Of a DNA stretch of 64,000 nucleotides, positions 42,144 to 53,668 are shown one piece after another (the first letter of the stretch is position 1; each line of letters opens with the position of its first letter). A program made the translations under genes and the position numbers. Under the pieces are notes generated by a model, which was given only the letters and a program-made list of their open reading frames with translations, ran no database searches and was not told where the DNA came from. The DNA is taken from contig JAKMXF010000133.1 in the NCBI GenBank assembly GCA_024704765.1, positions 124,001 to 188,000 of the forward strand, read 5' to 3'. Source of the DNA: Oopsacas minuta (lineage: Eukaryota > Porifera > Hexactinellida > Lyssacinosida > Leucopsacidae).

Positions 42144-44449
42144 TTAAGAAGTAACACTTTTCTTAAAAGTTGTCATTCCGCGCCTAATTTTGCTTTTAGG
42201 AATTTCCTCGCCGTCCACGGAAAATGAGAGAAGTGTGAAATGTCCCTCTCCAATATGTGGCGTTATTATTGGTTGACTGATAGTGAGTGCAGATATTGGT
42301 TGTGGTCTGTTTGGGTTTTCAATTTGTGTCGGTCTGTGGCTCAATTTTGTCACATGGTGTTGGATTAATGAATCCATTAATGAGGATTGTTTTGAGAATA
42401 TTTGTAGTTGCTTAGATACGACTAAGGAATTTTCCAAAACTGAATCAAATTCAATCCAAAGAGAACAAAACTCTTCGCCACCTAAAATTTGGAATTAGAA
42501 GTTCAAAAGGTGTGAAAATATGATTAATCATATACCTACCACTCCTAGAAGGTGGCTGATATAACCATGAAAAGTGGTCATAATATAGTTTAAATAAAAC
42601 TTCATTTGTGGCATAATCTATTATGTGTAAAGTGATGGCATTAAGTGCCACAAAAATGTGCCTGTCACTGCTCGATTGAGTTAGTTTTGCTAGAAAACTG
42701 ATTGGTCGTTCTACCTAAAGAAAGCTGAATACAAATATCACAATAAATAAACAAATAAACAAACAAACACACAACCTAACAAACAAACAAATCATTACCA
42801 CTCCATTGAAGAACACAGCTCCATATATAGCTAGATTCTGACAGCTCTGTAAAAATAGTGTCCTAAAGGTGTTAGAATTCTGTCCCTTGGCTTGTTGTAT
42901 TTGTATTGAGCTAAATAATTGTTTACAAACTATTATTTTCTTATTTTTTGTTGACACGTCCAGACCAGATCTCTTTCCTAGCGATTTGATTGGTTGATAC
43001 TCATTGATTCTATCCTTATGGATTAGCCATTCTAGCGAGAAATCTGATTGGCTAGTTCCTTCAGATAGTACCAAATACGCGCCTAATTTTTGGATTTCTC
43101 TCATCTCACAAAATGTGTATCTAAAGTAAACAAATAAACAGTAAACAACTTGTTTATTACATTGTAACCTCCACAAAAGGATTCCTGCTTTTGGAAGTTA
43201 CACAATAGAATATATTCACACCTCGAGTTCAAGAAATTATACTTAGCTTCTGAGAAGAGTAAGTATAGAGCAGAATTATTATTAATACTCCTCTCTAGTT
43301 TCAGTTGCAAATACGAAGATCTTCTTAACACCAAGGTTGGTACTTCCAGTACTGTCTCAGAAATTGTTAAGTCTGTGTACGAGTTTAGTAGTCCCTGCCA
43401 TTGTAGTAGTAGCCTAGTAAACAATAATAATCACATATATCAAAGAAATATTGTCTGTAAATAATCGTGATAGACATTTGAAAGTGTCAAAATCGAATTC
43501 CACGTCACTGTTTACCCCTAATTAGCAGGTGTAAGCTAATCCCTAGGATAATTTTGAAATATTCACTAAAAGGTGTGAAAATATGATAAATTAGTGTGTC
43601 ACTTATTAAAGTCTATTGACCAATAAAATTGCAGTCTACACATTCAATACAAATACATTACAGTGCTAAAGTCCTGCACCAGCCAATTATATGTGAGTAT
43701 TCATAATTGTCAAAACCCAGTGAAAAGGTGTTAAAATATACATAAGAAAATTTCAAATGTAAGGAGCACATCTAGAGGTCGCTATGAGTACACATGCCAC
43801 ATTTGTTGTCTTAACCTCTAAAGGTGTGAATAGGAGAGCGAATATAAGTAAACACAAATAAATATATAAACATATTTACCTAACTGGTTTATGAGTTGGT
43901 TTCAGTTGCAGTTCCAGATTAGAAGATACCGCCCATAATGCAAACACATCTTTACCTAGTTCTTGTTCAATATTTAGATATGATAAACATAGTTCCAATA
44001 GAGTATCAGCTGTTGAATTGGAACCAAGTTCAAGTGGTACCATAATAAATTTCTTATCAGATGTGAATACTCTTATTTCATCCAAAGGTGCATTCTGATT
44101 GGATGTCAAGGGTAGTGAACCTGGAATGATAACAATTATTTCAACCAATCAATTTACAGTCTCAAAAAGTGTAAACCCTAAAATCTGATAGGTGGACACA
44201 TTTGTCACCTTTTCTCAGGAACAAATAAACATATCTATTAGATAATTATACATACTCATATGTACACCACATTCCACACACATACCAAATTTTAAGATTG
44301 TAACACCTACCAATTCCTCAATAAACTACTCACAAATAACAACATATACCTCTCATCGGATCATACTTGACGTCACCAGTACTCAGTATAGATTGCTCTG
44401 AGCTGTATTTCCTTAAACTCTCATACTGTGGTGGAGCTAGCGTTGCCAT
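42144..44449 (-). CDS. FRMD8-like FERM-domain protein
   Basis: Six exons: ~44345-44449 (MATLAPPQYESLRKYSSE), ~43880-44121, ~43225-43413, ~42800-43122, ~42542-42715 and 42144-42505. The segment DVFALWAVSSNLELQLKPTHKP and the C-terminal LQIFSKQSSLMDSLI are close to FRMD8 wording. The order ubiquitin-like lobe, helical lobe, PH-like lobe fits a FERM domain. FRMD8 binds iRhoms at membranes and stabilises the ADAM17 sheddase pathway, and also LRP6 in Wnt signalling. The final ~50 residues are Pro-rich and basic. Assigned by motif resemblance; exon ends are approximate. Confidence 0.75.
43460..43840. repeat. Dispersed repeat A (copy also at ~7430-7790)
   Basis: Diverged repeat sharing, in order, AAAATCGAATT, CTGTTTACC, AAAAGGTGTGAAAATATGAT, TGACCAATA, AAAAGGTGTTAAAATATACA and CCTCTAAAGGTGTGAA-type segments with 7430-7790. 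Partial relatives lie near 13805-13890 and 42505-42535. It lies in an intron of the FRMD8-like gene. Confidence 0.6.
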
Positions 44450-44484
44450 GGTAACGTGATATGGTGTATGCTATTGATACTATA

Positions 44485-44568
44485 GGAGACTCGACTTAAC
44501 AGAGCCACAGGTTAATCGGGTAAAAATGGTCTGCTCCCCGGTGTGGCCCTATTAAACGCAGTCTACAG
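44485..44568. mobile_element. Short MITE, family C
   Basis: Starts GAGACTCGACTTAACAGAGC and ends CCTATTAAACGCAGTCTAC-like. It shares internal GGTTAATCGGGT and GTGTGGCCCTATTAA with the copies at 16456 and 32527. Confidence 0.6.
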
Positions 44569-44665
44569 TATGTGATTATTATCATTTAACAAACAAACAA
44601 ACATATGAAGTAAAGTGAGTATGAACTATTCGTATAACAATAAGGTGTCACAATATGGAACTAAA

Positions 44666-45007
44666 CTAGCTGACACCGCCCGCACTTTTCCAGAGCTGGA
44701 ACTTCACCGCAATAAATGGTAGAGCGAAAGCTGTCCCTGTCCAAGCTAGTAAATAGAAACTAGCTCGAAACCTAAAAATAAACAAATATTAAAATGTAAC
44801 ACTTTGTTAGTTCCATTTCAAATGCTGTCTGTGACCAATTGTACCCATGTAGGTGTACATATTTGTGGCCATATTGGTTACCATGACAACTTACTTATTA
44901 TTAATATCAACAGGAAGAGAGGAACCAGGAACACCACCAGTTTTCTCATGGGACCATCTCCTCCCGATCTTGTACACAGGGCGGGCTATTAACCTTAATG
45001 TATGCAT
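44666..45007 (-). CDS. COX7C: Cytochrome c oxidase subunit 7C
   Basis: Two exons, 44895-45007 and 44666-44771, joined in phase to give 72 residues. The N-terminus (MHTLRLIARPVYKIGRRWSH) is basic and typical of a mitochondrial presequence. The mature part has GGVPGSSLPVDINNK followed by one transmembrane helix (YLLAWTGTAFALPFIAVKFQ), matching the layout of COX7C (N-K-x8-G-x-A-F-A-x-P-F). This is a small nuclear subunit of respiratory complex IV in the inner mitochondrial membrane. It is followed 290 bp away, on the same strand, by COX5A. Too short for automated ORF calling because of the intron. Confidence 0.85.
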
Positions 45008-45296
45008 TTGTTTTCTATTTGTTTGTTGTTAGTTGTAGCTAATAATAGGTGTCAAAGTTGTAATTAATAATAAGGACACTTTTGAGTGACCCCCCCTCGA
45101 TGGGTCCATTTTCAGAAATGGTCTTTAATAGTTGTACCATTATAGGTGACATGCTTAACAGCAATATGGAATCAAATAGACCCATATGGTGTTGTTAATA
45201 GGTGTCAAAATGTGATTAACCTTTTCATAGTAAATATAACATGAGTAACAAGATCGCGTATAAGTAATCCTAACACTTAAGTAATATGACACTATC

Positions 45297-45806
45297 CTAT
45301 GCAACTCCAAGTTCTTCAGGTGTTGGAATGCCAAGTTCAGTTAGTGTCGGTTTCAGTTCTTGTATAACGTAGTCGTATATTTCAGGGTTACCCCCTGCCT
45401 TGAGTTTGACAGATTCTAGCACCCGAATGGCGGAAGGGAAGTCGCTAAGTCTCCTGCAGGCGTTAAGAACTGAAACTAATATTTTTGGTTCTGGAACCAT
45501 GTCTAAACCGTAGAGTTTATTGTAGCCATTTCGAAGCAACCATTTGTCAATATCTGATTGGTTGAAATAGTCAACCCATTCCTGATCCATTATTTCGTCC
45601 TTTTGTTCTTGAGTAAGTTTTGTGTCGCCAGAAGTGGCAGAAAGTGGTTTATCGGTTGACACCTCTGAGAATGCGCGCTGGAATGTAGTAGCACTCTTTC
45701 CGCGGATTGTATACTGGCGGGTTTGGGCGGGAATACTTATAATTGGGCGCCAAAGTGACACACCCTGAGGAGCAGTTATAATTGGTCGAAGTAATCTAAC
45801 AGCCAT
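45297..45806 (-). CDS. COX5A: Cytochrome c oxidase subunit 5A
   Basis: 169 residues in one exon. The first ~45 residues are basic and Ser/Thr-rich (a mitochondrial presequence). The mature part reads [20 protein letters not shown], then [22 protein letters not shown] and an end of [13 protein letters not shown], the COX5A helical-repeat fold. Peripheral matrix-side subunit of complex IV. The neighbouring gene at 44666-45007 encodes another complex IV subunit on the same strand. Confidence 0.9.
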   Translation of the reverse strand: MAVRLLRPIITAPQGVSLWRPIISIPAQTRQYTIRGKSATTFQRAFSEVSTDKPLSATSGDTKLTQEQKDEIMDQEWVDYFNQSDIDKWLLRNGYNKLYGLDMVPEPKILVSVLNACRRLSDFPSAIRVLESVKLKAGGNPEIYDYVIQELKPTLTELGIPTPEELGVA

Positions 45807-46141
45807 TTTCCTCTAAAATATCTCAAACTGGAACTATGAGTAATATATATATTTTCACACCTTAAGTATAAACAAATTCAACCAATAGAATATCAGGCTA
45901 ATAATACTGGGGCAACACTCAAATCTGATAGGTCAATATATCTTATCACCTATCTCAGAGAGTTTATGAGATTTCTCTTAGATATTTGAATTGACACCTA
46001 GATGAATCATATTCCACGCACATACCAAATTCCAAGTTGGTAGTTAACACCAGTTCCTCAAAAAACAAAAAATTGTATACAAGATATATTTTAAGACACA
46101 AATAAACTGTGACACAATTCATATACGGACACAATATGGCA
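45807..46141. other. Intergenic, ZRANB2 3' end to COX5A 5' end
   Basis: Holds a good copy of repeat B (about 45885-46005): CCAATAGAATATCAGGCTAA, ACACTCAAATCTGATAGGTC and TATCTCAGAGAG in that order, and a TTTTCACACCTTAA word at 45852. The COX5A promoter must be here; no TATA box is obvious apart from a TATATATAT run near 45845. Confidence 0.6.
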
Positions 46142-49100
46142 CTAGTGGCGGGAGTAAGGAGACCTACTTCTATCCCTCCTACTGTCACTCCTGTACTTGT
46201 CATAGCGGTGCCGGCGTCTACCAGGGGGAGATTGACTAGAAGACGAACTGTACCTCCTTCTTAAACTGGAACTAACACGTTTGTTATCTCTGTTACTAAA
46301 AATAAACATTTAGCAATATCAATGAAACTGGAACTAATTATCAGGTGTTACTTTATGAATATAACCTTCTCTCTCTGCCATAAGCTCGCACTCTCCCTTT
46401 AGTGTGTTTTTGTCTAAACATTGACAAATAAATAATTGACAAAAACATTCTATTTTTAGTAACATTCAGACAAGCGAACCATTGAGATTACCCAACCACT
46501 TTATTCTTGCTTTCTACTGGCTGATCGGATTCTGATCCTAACTCATATTTTGACACGTCTTCATTCGACTAGTAAACAACAACAAATAAACAACAACAAA
46601 TAGTCGTAGATACATCTAGAGTGTGAATTGGTACAATTTTGCCCCCAACGGTGCAAAAACATTTTAATAATTCAATTAGCTAAGAACATGTGTTGACTAA
46701 TTTCTAGCAAATATTAGAAAATACACTAAAAGATGTAAATATGATTAAGTGAAGGTGTGAAAATGTTATTATAACCGGATATGTATGTCAATACATCCCT
46801 CGACGAATAAATTTTAGAGTTTTCGTTACTGACACACCGCTAGTGTTTATGGAATTTATATTATCACCTCTTCACTGTCTAGATTGTATTTAGAGAGATC
46901 GCCTTCACTTGGAGTATCTCTATTCTCTCGATTCTATAAATAGAAATGTAAATTTCATAAGTGTGATGTATACTCAAAACGGTGACGAAAGATTTATCAT
47001 ATGATAGACAAATTCATGAGCATCTGTAGAGCCAAATTAGAGGAAGAAAGGTATCCAATAGATTGATCCCATGGTATCAAATAGTACCATGAATAACTCA
47101 GAAAATGTATAAACACACTAACCACTATAATTGGGAAATAAACAACAAATAATAATAATAATAATAATAAACAATGGGACAGGAGATTAGAGCCTCTGTA
47201 GACAGTTGTCCTCCTTCATGTCACCAACTGTAACATAGCCAGAGCCTCCTATAAATATGCAAGAGGGACGGAATATTTGACACAGTCCATGTCCTGTCTC
47301 ACAAACTGTTTCTATGAATTTACCAGTCAAGTCAAACACTTTGATGGAATTATCCCAGAAATCACATATGTATACTCTGAATTCATCTGTGATAGGATTA
47401 AAGAACAGGTCGAAGTTGTATGCTCCTACTATCTGATCCTCTGTGAGTATGGACCTTATGAGTTCTCCTTCTAAAGAGAAGATTTGTAGAGGAGAGGGAG
47501 ATCCTGTGAAGAGACATACAACACAATTCTTATCAGCCTTCATGTCCTGTAGCCATGGATACCTGTTGGGTATCTTGGTATGCAGGATAGGATTGAGTGG
47601 GCACTCTTGTTCTATACAGAGAAGATCTACCTGCATACGGATGAGACTGGGCTTAAGAGTCCCCACATACAAATGGTTACTGTTAGAGGAGGTACAACAA
47701 GCCTGTGGTATTGAGATGTGGTGTACATGATTTATGATAGATATATATTTACTATCTTCCCATGTTAAGCTGAATTGTACTAATAAACTTGTATAGCATA
47801 CGAATAAGGACTGTTTGAAGTATGTCAATGAGACAGGAGTAGGAGCTAAATAAGGGAAAAGACCCCAATACCTAGCTACAAGACCATGAGCTCTGTAGAC
47901 TGTGACTCTATCACCGTATCTATCCGCTACTATTACGTTATTCTTAACCACAATTATACCAGCTGGTGTATCTAATTGCCAAAGAGCTTCTCCACCTCTA
48001 TCAACACCAGATGCCACAGGGATGTTCCTCTCATCTTTGGGTGGAGCTACAGCCATGGGATTGCTACGAGTGGTGATAGCAAATGAAGGAATGTTTATTC
48101 TGTTGTCGTAATAGTGACGGATTGTTCTTTGTAAATTATCATATATTTTCTTCAAATCCTTATCCTCCTTATTCTTCCTGACGAGATATTTTAGTGACCT
48201 AGCGTCTCTGTACAGGAAAGATAGTTCATTAAATGTGAAAGTCATCATCTCCTCAACATCTGCATAACAATCCTCCATCTGTTTGCATTTCTCTTCTATC
48301 CTATCTGCATTCCTGGTTTCCAACTCATCTCTAGCTATCGCATACTCCATATTGAGTCTGTTTAGCCTCATGTCATACTCCTGACGTGTGATACCCCCGG
48401 GAAGCAGGTCTCTCTTGGATGGATTCACTGGTTCCATGTCTTCCTCTATTTCAGGATCTACATAGAAAATGAATTCTCCCTCAATCAAGTCTGTCATTCC
48501 CTCCCTCATACAATATGAACACCAAGGTTCTGGAATAGGATAAGTCCTCATCTTTAAGATCTCTGCCTTCAGTCTCAGTCTCAGAGATTCGTATCTCTTT
48601 ATTATCACACTTTCGATTGGTTTTGGGAGTTTAGGGTCTAGACAATTCTCAATTTTATCAATCTTTTCCTCAGCTGTCTCCTTCCACATGATGAGACCGT
48701 TTAGGGAGTATAGGGAAGGTTCTACTAGAGTCCTCTCTATGTAGAAGAGGCTGTCTTTGTATTCAATAGGAAGGCCGTCATCGATGATTAGTAGAGATAT
48801 TTTATGTAAATGCTGGTCGTATCGCTCCTGGAATGAATCTTTGAGAGGGACAGGAAGTATTTTACTGGAGATTACAGATTCATAATCTTTGTAGAGACCT
48901 GATAACTCGTTCACTATTCCAACACCTATGTTTGCGTTATATGGTGCTATAATTCTTTCCATTTCAAAGAGGATATTTGGTATCCTAAAAATATTCTTGT
49001 ACTCCTGCATTATTCCGGTATATCGTTCCTTCGAGGATATGTGTGGTACTGTAGACATTACGGAGGCCTCCTTGCTATTCAGATTTTCCATATCCAACTG

Positions 49101-51588
49101 GGACCCTCTAGACAATTCGGAAATTGCGTCAACGTGAATTTCTTGTAAGATAGCGGACAGCTTTTCCTTTATTCTATTCTCGTACTTCTTCCACATCTTC
49201 TCAGTTTCTGAAGGTGTTACTTGGCTCATGTTTGTTGCCATTTCCAATATTCTTTGTCTTCAGTTCTTTTATAGAAATATCTCTTCTTTAGAATTTGTAT
49301 TAGAATTAAGTATTACTTTCTATGTGAAGTAATGTGTTTCATAATGTGGCTTAATAATAGACACAATTAGCGACACAATTACATAATTGCTTTCTATGAA
49401 ACTGAAATTAAAGTTTAATTAATAGGAAATTTGTATTTGAAAGCAAACAAATTTGTTTCAGTGATTTGTTTACCAAATAGAGTTAATTAAATTATATTCA
49501 GTTTCATAAACAAGGATCAAACTGTCTTTTAAATGGATCCATTTGGCCTCTCTACTTAAAGAGAGGTAATAGGACCCCTTGGACAGAAATAGAACCATTC
49601 AATGTAGATAGTTCCAGGAAATCAAACTAGCACCACTATGATATATTAAAGTCTTTCATATACCTTTTTATTAGATGATGTGTTAACTTTCTTCTTTTTC
49701 CTTCCAAACTATGTAAATACACAAATAATTATAGAACTAACATATAGCAATATGGAACTATGGTATACATAATATGTAAATAAGGTGTTATAATATGAAA
49801 CTATAAACATACATCATCATATTCGCCATCTGATTCTCTCTTGATATACTCTACTTCTTCTCTCTCATTAAAACCTCCTCCAATACCTAGAAATTTCTCA
49901 GAGATTGTGAGAGATATCTCTTAGATATTGGAAACACTTCCTTGATTAATCACATTCCATTCAATAACTGATATTAATTTGTATATCATTTTATCACCTT
50001 TCTCAGATATTTACACATATTCACAATCCACACACACATACACTTTGTTTTGTATTTATACAAATAACAAACATTACTATGTGTCTATCTGATCTCCATG
50101 GTAACACAAAAATGTTAATATTTAATATCACACCTGTACGCTCTTCAACTTTCCCCATTTTCGGATGATCACAGACGTTACATTCCGATCTTCTTGCCCA
50201 GTTTATATTGCTGCACCTAGACACACAAATACACAGAATATTCCTAATAGTTATTATAAATACAGTAAGGACTGTTTTGGGTAGTTTGAAAGGTATCTGG
50301 ACGGTCGTATAATTACAAAATTGGCCTCTTGGTTTCATATTTTGACAATTTGGTCCTCTCCATATGCGTATTAGATATTTTACCATGGATGGTGGATTTA
50401 GTTTGGGCCGCATGCATTTGTCCAAATTTTTGGTGATGTTTGCGTCAGTTGGATCTGGAGCAGGCTGTGAGTTACTGAGAGTATTTAGAACTCACGTTGG
50501 AAGGTGTTAGAATTGGCATTTTCATGTATCATCTAGCTAGATTGGCTTGAGCTGAGAAGACGAGCACTTCAGTAGACTATTTGGATAACTTGTGTGGTGT
50601 TTGATTGGATTCGAGTTGGGTCCGGAGCAGGCTGTGGATTGCTGAGAGTATTTGGATGCAAAACAACAAAAATAAATGAAAATTCCCCGTGAAGGCATGC
50701 ATTCGATCACCAAAAATTGAACTAATGCATGCGCCCCAAACTAAATCTACCATCCATGGTTACATATCTAATAAGAGGGGACATTAATAATAGTTACTCA
50801 CATAGAGCATTGCCAGTCTTCAGCACTGAATAGACCACCACTCTTCTTGGCCGCGTGTCTACCAATCTCACTGCCAACTTTCTTGAGTTTAGGCGCGAAT
50901 TTTGGGCGCGCTAAATGATAAAATAATACAGTAAACTTTGTGTGATAACAAATTGTTCATGACACTCAGTTTCATTTTGTTATAAGCTAAGAAATATTAT
51001 AGCGGGGGAGGTTAATACACACTATGATTGTTAAGCCATTGTTAGTCGTAAGCTCCACCACCAGCATCAAGTTTACCTGTCACGTGAATATTGTCATTAT
51101 TGGAAATTCAATTACACAATATATGTAATAACTAACGCGTGAATAGTAATGACAGACCTCACTTAACACGCTTACCGTATTTCCCCGAATAAGCGCCTCG
51201 GGGCTTATTTTTTCGTGGACATGAAACTCTCGGCGCATATTCAGGAAATACGGTAATTAATATATTTAGAAGCCATTGACATTTCCATGAATTGGTTAAT
51301 ATGTATTATGGTGACGTCATGAAATAATGAGATAGCTTAGGTATACATCATGTGGAACTGAAACAAGATTCTCATTAACAGTGGAGTTTTATGTAAAATT
51401 AAGGTTGACACTTACGGTATCGACATTTGTGGCATTCAGTTCTCCTCGCATAGTTTATATTTTCACACCTGAAAAACAATAACAATAATAATAGTTTGTT
51501 TGTTTGTATATATAAATATATAAATAGTTGTTTACCCTTCTTGAGAACAAATCCAGTCTCCATCCGATATCTTGAATCTGCCAGACAT
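46142..51588 (-). CDS. ZRANB2: ZRANB2 (ZNF265) RanBP2-type zinc-finger splicing factor
   Basis: Exon 1 (~51538-51588) starts MSGRFKISDGDWIC. Following exons: ~51405-51470 (finger 1: CENINYARRTECHKC), ~50805-50912 (GSEIGRHAAKKSGGLFSAEDWQC), ~50145-50218 (CSNINWARRSECNVCDHPKMGKVEERTG), ~49812-49885 (GGGFNEREEVEYIKRESDGEYDD), ~49650-49715 (GRKKKKVN), ~46862-46936, ~46497-46570, ~46367-46420, and a last exon 46142-46305 encoding an Arg/Ser-rich tail (RRRYSSSSSQSPPGRRR). Two RanBP2 fingers bind GGU-containing RNA and the RS tail binds U1-70K and U2AF35, influencing alternative splicing. NHL copy 2 lies in the intron between the exons at 49650 and 46936, on the same strand. Confidence 0.9.
47187..49241 (-). 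CDS. NHL/TRIM-type beta-propeller protein, copy 2 (inside ZRANB2 intron)
   Basis: About 684 residues, intronless, starting MATNMSQVTPSETEK. Same architecture as copy 1 but with the extra N-terminal helix (KYENRIKEKLSAILQEI and following ~50 residues) between the start block and ERYTGI. The central WCSYCMREG pair and the C-terminal propeller (IKVFDLTGKFIETVCETGHG) are conserved. Its promoter block and 3' flank are duplicated with it, so the copying was DNA-mediated. Being intact inside an intron of a conserved gene, it must use its own promoter. Confidence 0.75.
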   Translation of the reverse strand: MATNMSQVTPSETEKMWKKYENRIKEKLSAILQEIHVDAISELSRGSQLDMENLNSKEASVMSTVPHISSKERYTGIMQEYKNIFRIPNILFEMERIIAPYNANIGVGIVNELSGLYKDYESVISSKILPVPLKDSFQERYDQHLHKISLLIIDDGLPIEYKDSLFYIERTLVEPSLYSLNGLIMWKETAEEKIDKIENCLDPKLPKPIESVIIKRYESLRLRLKAEILKMRTYPIPEPWCSYCMREGMTDLIEGEFIFYVDPEIEEDMEPVNPSKRDLLPGGITRQEYDMRLNRLNMEYAIARDELETRNADRIEEKCKQMEDCYADVEEMMTFTFNELSFLYRDARSLKYLVRKNKEDKDLKKIYDNLQRTIRHYYDNRINIPSFAITTRSNPMAVAPPKDERNIPVASGVDRGGEALWQLDTPAGIIVVKNNVIVADRYGDRVTVYRAHGLVARYWGLFPYLAPTPVSLTYFKQSLFVCYTSLLVQFSLTWEDSKYISIINHVHHISIPQACCTSSNSNHLYVGTLKPSLIRMQVDLLCIEQECPLNPILHTKIPNRYPWLQDMKADKNCVVCLFTGSPSPLQIFSLEGELIRSILTEDQIVGAYNFDLFFNPITDEFRVYICDFWDNSIKVFDLTGKFIETVCETGHGLCQIFRPSCIFIGGSGYVTVGDMKEDNCLQRL
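49242..49389 (-). promoter_or_regulatory. Conserved promoter/leader block of NHL copy 2
   Basis: 148 bp, near-identical to 9821-9968, ending with the ATTACATAATTG word at the outer edge and containing the TATA-like TATAAAAGAAC about 40 bp before the ATG. Confidence 0.7.
51176..51257. mobile_element. Short foldback MITE
   Basis: Starts ACCGTATTTCCCCGAATA and ends with the inverted GCATATTCAGGAAATACGGT; the interior pairs GCGCCTCGGGG with its complement. About 82 bp, non-coding, lies in an intron of ZRANB2. Similar ends are common in MITEs of invertebrate genomes. Confidence 0.7.
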
Positions 51589-51962
51589 GAATAATCCAAT
51601 TAACTAATTAAAGACAAATAATATAGAAGCAACACTCCAACACCTTTGGGGGCGATTACTCCAGCGAGTGATTATTCGGCTGAAGGTACAAGTTAGCGTA
51701 TGACGTAGTATAACCGCATTAGAATGGATTACAATAAACAGGGAAAATCCACTTGCAACTGTTCACCTGGATTGAGCAATTTCCCCCTGAATCATAAGCC
51801 AAACCCCTGTAAATATGAACTATTAAGGTATCAGCGGGGCATTAGTCACAGCTGATATCCGAAAATGCGGGACAGTTGGCAAATATGATATATTATTATG
51901 CACATACTTAATATGAGATATAAAGTTTCATTCCGTAAATTTCAAAATAACCAATTGGAAAT
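51589..51962. promoter_or_regulatory. Divergent promoter region between ZRANB2 and GTPase 1
   Basis: 374 bp separating two divergently transcribed genes. On the GTPase side a TATA-like GAGATATAAAG lies near 51913-51923, about 40 bp before the ATG, comparable to the ATATATAAAG near 59936 ahead of GTPase 2. Both leaders include ATTGGAA shortly before the start codon. Confidence 0.55.
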
Positions 51963-53585
51963 ATGGGACAGTATTTGGGTCAAACTGTCCACCAAATCGA
52001 GCGTAGTTTCGTGTTAATTGGTAAATCCCGCGACGGGAAAAGCACTTTAGGAAATCTACTAGTGAATCAAGCAAACACTTTTCCTACACACATGCATGAA
52101 GGGGCAAGTGGACTAACTGATAAAGTTAAAACAGTACAGAGTTTCATAAACTCAGCTGATATAGAAGTACAAAATACCAATCCACAGGTTTGGTTCCAGG
52201 TTATGGATCAACCGGGACTAAATGATCCCAGTCACAATCTTGTAAAACACAGTGGGAATCTAATAAAGTGTCTGAAAATGTCAAAAGCTCCAATGTCAAT
52301 CACGTTTGTGATAGTTATAACAGTTGCGGGCTGTTTTTTCCCTCAGGAATCCTTGAAAAATATTTTATCGTTAGCAGAGCAAATGGCAGAAGCTTCTTAT
52401 AGTTTTTTCGCAAACGCTCTAGTCGTACTAACACATAAGGACAAATTACAGGGAAACACTCATGAAGAATTGGACCAAGAATTGAAGGACAAATGCCAGA
52501 GTGAAGAGTGGAAATGGTTACAGTTCTTACTCGACCTCGTAAATAGGAGATATGTGTTTGTGGACGCTCGAAATATAAATAACCCCAACCGGGTGAGTAT
52601 ATTGAAACGCATGTTCAAGTTATCACGACCTACAGTCCGTCTAATGATCCATGGAAATACTCATTTCAAAAGCTCTGAATTTCAAAACTATTTAAATATT
52701 TCTGGGAACTGTCACTTCATAAATATGAAATATATAATCGCACTTCATTTTAACCAAGACTTAAATCTAAACAGAGGACAAAGGAGAGAGATACAACTTG
52801 AAGAAGAGATTGTAAGAGCGGGGATAAAGTTGAAAGAGATAATTCAAGGAATTTCGGTAATTATTGTGCTGATAAGCTTAAAAGATCTTTTCACTGATGA
52901 GACAGAGAGACACATAATGGGAGTACCCGACACTTACGGAATTCACACAATTCTACACAAACAATGGTGGGAACATACTCTAATAGTTTTCAAGATACCA
53001 AACATTCCAAACACAAATCCAAACGATATAATTATTGATAACATAAAGAGGAATATTGCACTTGAAAGGATCGTACAGCAAGCGGGGTTTAGGTACACAT
53101 ATGTTACGGGAGGAGACACGAGGAATATATGTGTACAAAGGATCAATCAGGGGTGTTTGTTGGTGAAGGAACAAAGTGAGGGGCGGGGATACATCGATGG
53201 ATCAGTTATCAGGGAAATGCAGAACTCTATTGAATATTTGGCGAGACATAGAAGTCCTTCGAGGGTGATTGGGTTTCAAAAGACCCCGAATTTAGAAGAA
53301 ATGTATAGAGAAATGACAGAAGTGGAGGGGTTGTTAACAAGAGGGAAATATATCTCATCTAAAATAGCATATTTCATATTGAAACAAATCTCCCCAAATC
53401 TAGCTACATATTCCCAACTGTTCCCATATGATCAGGTGACAAATGAAGAGTTCTATCAAATGTACATAAGCAGTTTAATTGGTTCAGAACAAAATAATGT
53501 AGATCCAGATTGTAGGAGGAGTACTGTGAGTAGCATAGTTACGGAACCAGAGGATCGGAATGCTATTCTAGAGGGCATGCTGTAG
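51963..53585 (+). CDS. AIG1/GIMAP-like GTPase 1
   Basis: 540 residues, intronless. The G domain is at the N-terminus: P-loop GKSRDGKSTLGN (residues ~19-30), G3 motif DQPGLND (~80), and a THKDKL-type G4 motif (~155). These fit the AIG1/GIMAP clade (GKTGxGKS, DTPGL). The C-terminal ~330 residues are helical and unlike mammalian GIMAPs. It is paralogous to the gene at 59982: both have similar internal segments and a common C-terminal region (PNLATYSQLF versus PTLLNHFKLKF). It lacks the glycine-rich hydrophobic segment and the tandem-repeat tail of that gene. GIMAPs form membrane scaffolds and control lymphocyte or innate survival; invertebrate expansions are linked to immunity. The 3' flank shares 37 bp with the NHL genes' 3' flanks. 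Confidence 0.8.
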   Translation: MGQYLGQTVHQIERSFVLIGKSRDGKSTLGNLLVNQANTFPTHMHEGASGLTDKVKTVQSFINSADIEVQNTNPQVWFQVMDQPGLNDPSHNLVKHSGNLIKCLKMSKAPMSITFVIVITVAGCFFPQESLKNILSLAEQMAEASYSFFANALVVLTHKDKLQGNTHEELDQELKDKCQSEEWKWLQFLLDLVNRRYVFVDARNINNPNRVSILKRMFKLSRPTVRLMIHGNTHFKSSEFQNYLNISGNCHFINMKYIIALHFNQDLNLNRGQRREIQLEEEIVRAGIKLKEIIQGISVIIVLISLKDLFTDETERHIMGVPDTYGIHTILHKQWWEHTLIVFKIPNIPNTNPNDIIIDNIKRNIALERIVQQAGFRYTYVTGGDTRNICVQRINQGCLLVKEQSEGRGYIDGSVIREMQNSIEYLARHRSPSRVIGFQKTPNLEEMYREMTEVEGLLTRGKYISSKIAYFILKQISPNLATYSQLFPYDQVTNEEFYQMYISSLIGSEQNNVDPDCRRSTVSSIVTEPEDRNAILEGML

Positions 53586-53668
53586 TTTTGTATTATTGTA
53601 TTCCATATAAATTAATTACAAATGTAAGCTCTATTCAGTTCTAGATATATCTTGCTTTATTGTAGCGG

